Assembly: GCA_002714195.1 (NCBI GenBank)
Contig: PAWK01000012.1
Span: 4,589 to 10,948, forward strand
From: Gammaproteobacteria bacterium
Lineage (GTDB): Bacteria; Pseudomonadota; Gammaproteobacteria; Pseudomonadales; Pseudohongiellaceae
Direction: 5' to 3'
Length of the DNA stretch: 6,360 nt
The position numbers were made by a program, and so were the translations under genes. A model generated the notes under the pieces. It was given only the letters and a program-made list of their open reading frames with translations, made no database searches and was not told the origin of the DNA. Shown piece after piece: positions 1 to 5,338 of the stretch (position 1 is its first letter; the number at the start of each line of letters is the position of its first letter).

Positions 1-1409
1 AAACGCTTCCCTAAAAACTCCATACCGACTGGAAGTCCCGCTTGACTGAATCCGGCCGGAATCGAAAGCGCCGGCAAACCTGAATTAGCTGCCATAGAGC
101 AGTTATTGCCAGGTTGTTGCTCACCAATAAAAACAGGCGTTTGTGCTATGGTGGGGTAAACTAGGGCATCTAGATTATGGGTTTCAAAAATTAAGTTGAG
201 AGCTTGTCTCAAAATTACTCTAGCCGCCAGTGCAGCAGCGTATCCAGCTTCATCTGGCCGCTCTTCTAAGGTTTGTGACAAACGCCCTTCTATCGCTTCA
301 TGAAAGAGGCTCAGTTCGAATATTTTGGATAAGCTATCGATATCCTCTGAACCAAAAGTCTCAAAATATTCATTTAAGTCCGACTCGAACTCATACCCAA
401 TGACACTAGACGAAGCGATCAATTCAGCAACAAGGTCAGTAATTTCTACATCTACAATTGTCGCACCTTGCTCTTGATACCAACTCAGCACTTCTTCGAG
501 GGCCACTCTGGTGCCTTGGCCAGCACTATCAAAATATGAAGTCAGCTTCCCTAACCTTAAATCTCTTGCCTCAACCGAATACAAATTTTCAGTAAATTGT
601 GGGGTCGGCACTGATTCCAAAGCTTGGGTTGCTTGATCAGCAGGATCAAAGCCCACGGTTAAATCCAAAATAATAGCTAAATCCTCTAACGACCTTGCAA
701 GGGGGCCACCAGTATCTTGTGTATGAGAAAGCGGCATGATCCCAAAAATACTCGATAACCCTTTACTGGGGCGTAACCCGTACAAATTGTTATAAGCCGA
801 TGGAATTCGAATTGAACCACAGGTGTCTGATCCCATTCCTGCGGCGCCAAAACTTGCCGCAACAGCAGCGCCTGTTCCACCACTGGAGCCCCCAGGCACT
901 CGTCTATAGTCGTAGGGATTTCTTGTTTGTCCAACCAAGGACGAGATACTAGTGATGCCATATGCAAATTCATGTAAGTTCGTTTTGGCGAGGACAATTG
1001 CACCCGCGTCGAGCAGTTTATCCACCTGAGTAGAGGTTTGATTCGGAATAAAATTGGCCAAAGCAACTGATGCCCCTGTTGTCGGTATATCCGTCGTGTT
1101 GTAATTGTCTTTGATGAGAATGGGAATCCCATGCAATGCAGACCTAGCGCCCGATCTTAAACGCTCCTTATCAAGCTCAGCTGCTCTCACCCTCGCACTT
1201 TCATTGACCCGAACTATGCTATTCAATCTAGGACCTTTCTTGTCGTACGCAGCAATTCTTGCCATATACTGGTCTACTAACTCGACAGAGGTTATTTCCC
1301 CCCTTTTTAGAGCGTTTTGAATATCACTAATGCTTTTTTCAAAAACATTAAATGCTGGTTGAGCGTAAATATAGTTAACAAGCGCTAACGCTACTATCCA
1401 AAACTTCAA
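1..1409 (-). CDS. Exported amidase-signature (AS) family hydrolase, C-terminus cut by window edge
   Basis: This is a serine amidohydrolase of the amidase-signature family (GatA/FAAH fold), which cleaves carboxamides to acid plus ammonia or amine; the substrate cannot be told. Numbering from a TTG start at 1409, 469 residues are visible and perhaps 40 to 80 C-terminal residues are missing. The Ser-cisSer-Lys triad is complete: Lys100 in PILIKDN, cis-Ser175 in PGGSSGGTG and nucleophile Ser199 in GSDTCGSIRIPS. The 75- and 24-residue spacings equal those of GatA. The late family block PAGFSQAGLPVGMEFLG lies near the left edge. Residues 1-16 (MKFWIVALALVNYIYA, then QP) look like a Sec signal peptide, so it probably acts in the periplasm. 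No ATG serves: the first in-frame one (Met49) would remove the signal and conserved N-terminus. TTG 1409 has GGGG six bases upstream; GTG at 1424 is the alternative. It is probably the last operon gene seen here. A tRNA amidotransferase role is unlikely given the export signal. Confidence 0.9.
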   Translation of the reverse strand, partial: MKFWIVALALVNYIYAQPAFNVFEKSISDIQNALKRGEITSVELVDQYMARIAAYDKKGPRLNSIVRVNESARVRAAELDKERLRSGARSALHGIPILIKDNYNTTDIPTTGASVALANFIPNQTSTQVDKLLDAGAIVLAKTNLHEFAYGITSISSLVGQTRNPYDYRRVPGGSSGGTGAAVAASFGAAGMGSDTCGSIRIPSAYNNLYGLRPSKGLSSIFGIMPLSHTQDTGGPLARSLEDLAIILDLTVGFDPADQATQALESVPTPQFTENLYSVEARDLRLGKLTSYFDSAGQGTRVALEEVLSWYQEQGATIVDVEITDLVAELIASSSVIGYEFESDLNEYFETFGSEDIDSLSKIFELSLFHEAIEGRLSQTLEERPDEAGYAAALAARVILRQALNLIFETHNLDALVYPTIAQTPVFIGEQQPGNNCSMAANSGLPALSIPAGFSQAGLPVGMEFLGKR

Positions 1410-1452
1410 CAACTGCCCCAACACAAACTGAGAATGACTGATTACATTGTTA

Positions 1453-2532
1453 CTAAAATTCAAAATACTGCCCCGGGCTATCAACCGCTTTGCCCTCTAA
1501 GAACCGAGGAGCAAAACGAAATTGTTTAATTGTGTTTATCAACTCACCATTAAGCTTATTGTTTCCTAAATCCTCACTTATTACAGGGTCCACAGCATAA
1601 CCCTCATGATTTACAGTAAAGTGTACTTTTACACCACTCAGAAAATTTTCTCCTACTGTACCCAGAGTGGGAACCCGAAAAACTGGCTTCAAGTTCTCCT
1701 CCTTTGCTAAACGTCTCGTCGCGCCAATAGCCAAACAATGGAACGTAGCATTTACAGATTCATTCAGATTTTCATAAGCTTTTATCAAGTCCACGTGATT
1801 GCGAACTGTAATATTCGCGCTAGGGAAGGAATTAAAATCTTTTAACGATATTAGTAACGGCTCTATTGCAGCCCTGTAGTCTTGCCTAGCAAGATAATAC
1901 TCGCCGATTAGCAGATATGTTCGAGTTAAACCGCTCTTTGATCCAGAATCTGAGTACTGAGAAAGAATATGCTTTGCGTTTTGTAAATGGCCCCAAGAAG
2001 CGTTTAATCTTCCATCCTTTAGCATTAACGCTCCGAGCTCCAACTCTATGTATCCTGTTTTACTTGAGTTGGAACCTAAGTGCCTTTCAGACAGCCGAAG
2101 CGCTCTAGAGTAGTATTCAACCCCCAAATCGGATTTCCCTTGCTTACTAAGTCTGAGCCCAAGACCGATTAACGGTGTAATCATTTTCTCTGAATCAAAC
2201 CCAAATACTAACTGATAAATCTCTACCGCTTCGTCTAAGTAGCTTCGGGCATCAGATTCATTTGCAATTAAAGTCGCATAATTCACAGCAAGCATGGCGC
2301 TTCGTTCACTTTCTGCACCGAACAAATCCTTTCCCATCTCGTAAGCACGTCTTGCCGCCTCTCTAGCGATATCGGGATTTGTGTCTTTCATCTCTCCATA
2401 TTGAAAATATGCCACATTGAACTCGTCCATCTCAATCGTAGTTTGGGCAAGCAACGGTAATGAAACTAAAAGACCGAATATAAACTTAAAAGTGAAATTT
2501 TGTATTTGTTCTTCTGAACGATTAAGCTTCAT
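1453..2532 (-). CDS. Exported/anchored TPR protein with TonB-like C-terminal domain
   Basis: The 359-residue product has a hydrophobic N-terminal segment at about 14-29 (FKFIFGLLVSLPLLAQ) that could be a cleaved signal or an uncleaved anchor. Helical repeats of the TPR/kinesin-light-chain type span roughly 54-275. Examples are the units around 97-132, around 137-175 (YYSRALRLSERHLG) and around 203-236 (GEYYLARQDYRAAIEPL). The last 75 or so residues resemble the TonB C-terminal domain: VKVHFTVNHEGYAVDP at 301-316, then IKQFRFAPRFLEGKAVD at 335-351. A true TonB would have a proline-rich periplasmic spacer; here the TPR array takes its place. No ExbB, ExbD or TonB-dependent receptor is in the window. 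The ATG has an AGGG-type ribosome site 10 bases upstream and lies 23 bases after the RidA stop. The gene ends with tandem TAG TAA stops. TPRs suggest a protein-binding or envelope scaffold role, but no function can be assigned. Confidence 0.85.
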   Translation of the reverse strand: MKLNRSEEQIQNFTFKFIFGLLVSLPLLAQTTIEMDEFNVAYFQYGEMKDTNPDIAREAARRAYEMGKDLFGAESERSAMLAVNYATLIANESDARSYLDEAVEIYQLVFGFDSEKMITPLIGLGLRLSKQGKSDLGVEYYSRALRLSERHLGSNSSKTGYIELELGALMLKDGRLNASWGHLQNAKHILSQYSDSGSKSGLTRTYLLIGEYYLARQDYRAAIEPLLISLKDFNSFPSANITVRNHVDLIKAYENLNESVNATFHCLAIGATRRLAKEENLKPVFRVPTLGTVGENFLSGVKVHFTVNHEGYAVDPVISEDLGNNKLNGELINTIKQFRFAPRFLEGKAVDSPGQYFEF

Positions 2533-2555
2533 TAAACTTTGACCCTGCTCAATAC

Positions 2556-3023
2556 CTAAGGCATCCGCGCAGCCCTGATTTCAATTTCTACCAACCAACC
2601 CTCAACAACCAGGTCTTTTATCTCTACGAATGATCTCACAGGTTTGTTCGGATTATCAGCAGTGCCAAAGAACTCGGAATATCCAGCATTGAAACCGGCA
2701 AAATCTAGTCCTTCATCACCAGCAACCGCGAAAGCTCTAACTTGAACGATATCGCTCATTGACCAACCCTGCCCCTCGAGAGTTTCTTTAAACCTAGAAA
2801 AAGTGTCAATCGTCTGTTGCCGCATATCTCCCCATGAGCCATCAGCGAGTGATTGAGCGCCAGAACCGCTTAAATACATGGTTTCCGCGCCGGGCGGAAT
2901 CGTAATACTTGTATAGAAATAAGTACCTTCATTATTCCTAACAATCTCTTGCGCACTGGAACTAGTTGAAAAATTGATACATGAAAGTAGTAAAATAAAA
3001 ATGCTTGCTTTAGTGTGGCTCAT
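2556..3023 (-). CDS. Exported RidA/YjgF/UK114-family protein (putative enamine/imine deaminase)
   Basis: RidA proteins are small trimers; the founding members hydrolyse reactive enamines and imines such as 2-aminoacrylate to ketoacids and ammonia. The 155-residue product carries the family core from about residue 34 onward. The conserved arginine is Arg130 in NKPVRSFVEI, equivalent to Arg105 of E. coli RidA, and an acidic C-terminal strand follows (WLVEIEIRA, Glu146/Glu148). The deaminase-type arginine suggests catalytic competence, but this is inferred. Unlike cytosolic RidA (about 128 residues), this one has an extra N-terminus of about 25 residues, ASIFILLLSCINFS then SSSAQE, which reads as a Sec signal with cleavage near Ala24. 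The LLSC at 12-15 is a weak lipobox alternative. The next Met (49) would delete the first core strand, so the long start is favoured; it has a GGGGG ribosome site 8 bases upstream. It lies 53 bases after the symporter and 23 before the TPR gene. Confidence 0.9.
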   Translation of the reverse strand: MSHTKASIFILLLSCINFSTSSSAQEIVRNNEGTYFYTSITIPPGAETMYLSGSGAQSLADGSWGDMRQQTIDTFSRFKETLEGQGWSMSDIVQVRAFAVAGDEGLDFAGFNAGYSEFFGTADNPNKPVRSFVEIKDLVVEGWLVEIEIRAARMP

Positions 3024-3076
3024 TAAACTTACCCCCTTTTTGTTGTTTCGAGTTTTCTCATATCTAAACGCTTAAA

Positions 3077-4462
3077 TTATCCTTCCTTTAACCTTTGTTC
3101 AATAACTGAGGGTTCCGAAGACCCTGCTTTCTGCTCTGAAAAACGAGACGTAATCATCCCGGTTGCTATCGCACCGTTCACGTTTAATGCTGTCCGCGCC
3201 ATATCAATCATTGGTTCGACTGTAATTAATAAAGCTGCCACGGTAACCGGCAAGCCCATAAGCGGCAAAACTACTAGCGCCGCATTAGTCGCCCCACCTC
3301 CTACGCCAGCGATACCAAAAGAACCAATAGCAATAACCACAACCAAGTACGCTATAAATGACAAATCTACTTCGATCCCAACACTTGGGGCGACCATGAC
3401 TGCAAGCATCGCTGGGTAAACACCAGCGCAACCATTCTGCCCTATCGTTGCACCAAAGGACGCAGCAATATTCGCAATAGGTGCTGGTATTTTTAGTTCT
3501 TCAATTTGAGCTCTGATGGTTAATGGGATCGTTGCAGCCGAACTCCTGGTAACAAATGCAAATGTAAGCACCGGCCACACTTTTTTAAAATAAGAGCGAA
3601 TGTTTACACCCAGCAATAAGATCATTATGGAATGAACAACAAACATAATTGCGATTGCAACATATGAAGCCACAACAAAATTTATCAACGTCAGTATTGC
3701 ATTAAAGTCTGACGTACTCATAACCCTTGTCATTAAAGCCAATACGCCGTAGGGAGTAAGACTCATTACTATTTTAACTAGCCTCATCACAACCGCCTGA
3801 CTGGTTTCTATGAAGCCAAGTATGCGTTCCTTATGCCCTGAATCCTCTTGACTGACCAGCAAGGAGGCTATTCCGAACAAAAGCCCGAAAATAACAACCG
3901 CTATAATTGAAATACTTCGAGATTGGCTCAGGTCTTGAAAGATATTTGTAGACACCATACTGGTTAGTAATTCTGGAATGCTCAAATCCGCAACACTTTC
4001 TTGCCGTAACTCTAGAATCTCGGCCCGCGCTGCTTCTCTTTCACCCAAATTGAAATCAGTCGCATCAAGCCCGGCAACTGATGCCATAAAGATTCCAACA
4101 AGGGCTGCTATCATCGTCGTAAAAACCAGAATACCTACAACCGACCCTCCGATTCTGCCTAACGACTTAATCTCATCAACCTTTAAAACCGCAGCTATCA
4201 TTGTCACCAAAATTAAAGGGATAATGATCATGCGAAGTAGATTAACAAAAGAATTTGCAACTATATTCGTCCACTCAACCGTCTCTTGCGAGACTCGGTG
4301 TTCAGTCCCAAAGAATATTTGAAGATAGGCTCCAAAACCGGTTCCGATCAAGAGTCCCAACAAAACTAGTTTTGAAAGACCAACATTTCTCTTGTTAAGG
4401 GAATAAATAAAACTTAACAAGCCGGTAAATATCACTAGGTTTACTACTGTGAGGACAGACAT
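3077..4462 (-). CDS. tcyP: Cation:amino acid symporter of the DAACS family, TcyP/YdjN (L-cystine) branch
   Basis: This inner-membrane transporter has the glutamate-transporter (GltPh-like) elevator fold and probably imports L-cystine or a related amino acid with sodium or protons. Its 461 residues match the length of B. subtilis TcyP and E. coli YdjN as I recall them. Visible landmarks are the scaffold helices (about 5-130), a hydrophilic loop (about 132-180), the serine-rich re-entrant hairpin HP1 (TRSSAATIPL, 305-314), the TM7 motif IGQNGCAGVYPAM (340-352) where glutamate carriers have NMDGT, the glycine-rich HP2 (GIAGVGGGATNAAL, 383-396) and TM8 (EPMIDMARTALNVNG, 416-430). The IGQNGCAG and GVGGGA signatures are what point to the cystine branch rather than to GltP or DctA; substrate specificity remains inferred. 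The ATG at 4462 has AAGGAG 8 bases upstream. It is the first gene of the proposed operon, behind the promoter at 4522-4551. Confidence 0.9.
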   Translation of the reverse strand: MSVLTVVNLVIFTGLLSFIYSLNKRNVGLSKLVLLGLLIGTGFGAYLQIFFGTEHRVSQETVEWTNIVANSFVNLLRMIIIPLILVTMIAAVLKVDEIKSLGRIGGSVVGILVFTTMIAALVGIFMASVAGLDATDFNLGEREAARAEILELRQESVADLSIPELLTSMVSTNIFQDLSQSRSISIIAVVIFGLLFGIASLLVSQEDSGHKERILGFIETSQAVVMRLVKIVMSLTPYGVLALMTRVMSTSDFNAILTLINFVVASYVAIAIMFVVHSIMILLLGVNIRSYFKKVWPVLTFAFVTRSSAATIPLTIRAQIEELKIPAPIANIAASFGATIGQNGCAGVYPAMLAVMVAPSVGIEVDLSFIAYLVVVIAIGSFGIAGVGGGATNAALVVLPLMGLPVTVAALLITVEPMIDMARTALNVNGAIATGMITSRFSEQKAGSSEPSVIEQRLKEG

Positions 4463-4470
4463 TTGATTGT

Positions 4471-4476
4471 CTCCTT
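4471..4476 (-). promoter_or_regulatory. Strong ribosome binding site for the symporter gene
   Basis: On the minus strand the bases read AAGGAG, followed by 8 bases and the ATG at 4462. This is a near-ideal Shine-Dalgarno site and fixes the start of the transporter. Confidence 0.8.
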
Positions 4477-4521
4477 GGTGAGTACGTAGTTAAATTTAGC
4501 CTTCTTTTGTCTCTTTACTTG

Positions 4522-4551
4522 TTTATAGCTAAATTGCGGGAATAGGTTCAA
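4522..4551 (-). promoter_or_regulatory. Probable sigma-70 promoter for the four-gene minus-strand operon
   Basis: Read on the minus strand, TTGAAC (4551-4546, four of six matches to TTGACA) and TATAAA (4527-4522, five of six matches to TATAAT) are separated by 18 bases. Transcription would begin near 4515, leaving a leader of about 50 bases before the symporter ATG. A CTAAAT motif (4529-4534) sits directly beside the -10 box, well placed for a regulator to act. This is the best promoter match I found in the intergenic region; it is sequence-based inference only. Confidence 0.5.
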
Positions 4552-4772
4552 TCTTGAGTATATCTTTAGTCTCTTGAATGGCCAAGAACTCTCTGTTTTA
4601 GACCCTAAATTCAGTTTATGCGAATAGCTACTCACCCCGGCAAATTTAGACTGTTATGACAGAATTAAAACCCAATATGACGATCAAACAGCTCGCTCCG
4701 CAATTCGCTCTAGATTTAGTTTCTGCGAGCAAGCGTGTATGCTCTACCTAAATGACAAAGGATTACAGTCAC

Positions 4773-5303
4773 ATGATAAGTTCAAAGTTTAAACTTCAAT
4801 CTCTAGCCTTCACAGTCTTCATCTCTGTTTGTTGCCTTAACGCCCCTACAGAGGTTTCTGCGGAGGAGAAAAATAACTTATTAGACCGAATGGCTATATA
4901 TGATGCCTTGACTCAGTACTCTTATCGGTGGGACAGCAAAGATTCTGTTGGCTTCGCAGAACTTTTTACTGAAGACGGTATTCTAGAGCGCCGGGTTAAT
5001 GGCGAAAGAATTCTTAGCGCAACGGTCAAAGGAAAAGATGCTATTTTAGCTTACGCTAAGAACTCTCACCAAGGCAGACTAGCAGATAGGCTATCACGCC
5101 ATCATTTTTCGGGCATCGTGTTCATTGAGCTAAATGACGCAACTGCTATTACAGAGAATATGGCTTTAATTACTCACCAAACTGAAAATGATTCCACTGC
5201 CTTTATTGTAAGCTCTGGTTATTATCTCAATACTTGGAGGAAAACCGAGAAGGGATGGCGGATCAGTAAGCGTGTTCTGAAAACAGATAGATTCGAAAAC
5301 TAA
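4773..5303 (+). CDS. Exported SnoaL-like / NTF2-fold protein
   Basis: The product has 176 residues. Residues 1-30 form a Sec signal peptide: basic start MISSKFKLQS, hydrophobic LAFTVFISVCCL, and likely cleavage after EVSA. The mature part is a cone-shaped alpha+beta domain of the SnoaL-like type (Pfam SnoaL_4 style). Its hallmarks are the first helix with RMAIYDALTQYSYRWDSKD (39-57), FAELFTEDGILE (61-72), the SRHHFSGI strand (108-115) and the closing GWRISKRVLKTDR (161-173). Family members act as isomerases, dehydratases or ring-hydroxylating dioxygenase small subunits, and many have no known reaction. Tyr43, Asp54, Asp57 and His110/His111 lie where such enzymes place active-site residues, so a small-molecule role in the periplasm is possible. 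An upstream ATG at 4752 adds seven residues, but only the ATG at 4773 is preceded by a ribosome site (AAAGGA, 10 bases upstream). The MFS gene follows 35 bases later, so the two probably form an operon. Confidence 0.85.
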   Translation: MISSKFKLQSLAFTVFISVCCLNAPTEVSAEEKNNLLDRMAIYDALTQYSYRWDSKDSVGFAELFTEDGILERRVNGERILSATVKGKDAILAYAKNSHQGRLADRLSRHHFSGIVFIELNDATAITENMALITHQTENDSTAFIVSSGYYLNTWRKTEKGWRISKRVLKTDRFEN

Positions 5304-5338
5304 CAAGATCCTACTCTTCTAAAAATAAAGAAAAAATA

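Larger units (their letters stand above)
4463..4751. promoter_or_regulatory. Divergent intergenic region with six CTAAAT/ATTTAG motifs
   Basis: The gap between the two divergent blocks has no convincing gene. CTAAAT occurs forward at 4529, 4605 and 4748 and as its complement ATTTAG at 4494, 4644 and 4714, six copies in about 260 bases. The copy at 4605-4609 forms a short palindrome with TTTAG at 4597-4601 (3-base loop). A separate inverted pair, GCTCGC at 4691-4696 and GCGAGC at 4725-4730, encloses 28 bases. No plus-strand promoter is clear: TATGCT at 4738-4743 is a possible -10 box but lacks a good -35. I infer shared control of both blocks by a DNA-binding regulator that is not encoded in this window. 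Confidence 0.4.

Noticed and set aside
686..1132. Minus-strand 148-codon frame in the amidase region
   Set aside because: It is an alternative frame of the amidase; the complete catalytic triad and family motifs lie in the other frame, which stays open from 1424 to the window edge.
1..1409. Amidase as GatA of the tRNA-dependent amidotransferase
   Set aside because: The triad spacing matches GatA, but the N-terminal signal, the context without gatB/gatC and the single-enzyme arrangement argue for a stand-alone exported amidase.
3031..3063. Ten-codon minus-strand micro-ORF (MRKLETTKRG) ending at the RidA ribosome site
   Set aside because: It has no ribosome site of its own and is short enough to arise by chance; translational coupling is possible but unsupported.
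3024..3076. Possible terminator between symporter and RidA genes
   Set aside because: Only a 3-bp GAG/CTC stem with an A-rich loop is present, without a GC-rich stem or T-run, so it does not resemble an intrinsic terminator.
3978..4322. Plus-strand 114-codon frame inside the symporter gene
   Set aside because: It lies wholly opposite the well-conserved transporter and has a composition typical of an antisense shadow frame.
4444..4635. Minus-strand 63-codon frame starting at a GTG and overlapping the symporter start
   Set aside because: It is basic and low in complexity, has no recognisable domain, covers the proposed promoter and overlaps the well-supported symporter start by 19 bases. It is best explained as open by chance.
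4691..4730. GCTCGC/GCGAGC inverted repeat as a riboswitch or attenuator
   Set aside because: Six-base arms around a 28-base loop are too weak alone, with no T-run and no known riboswitch core; kept only as a note in the intergenic entry.
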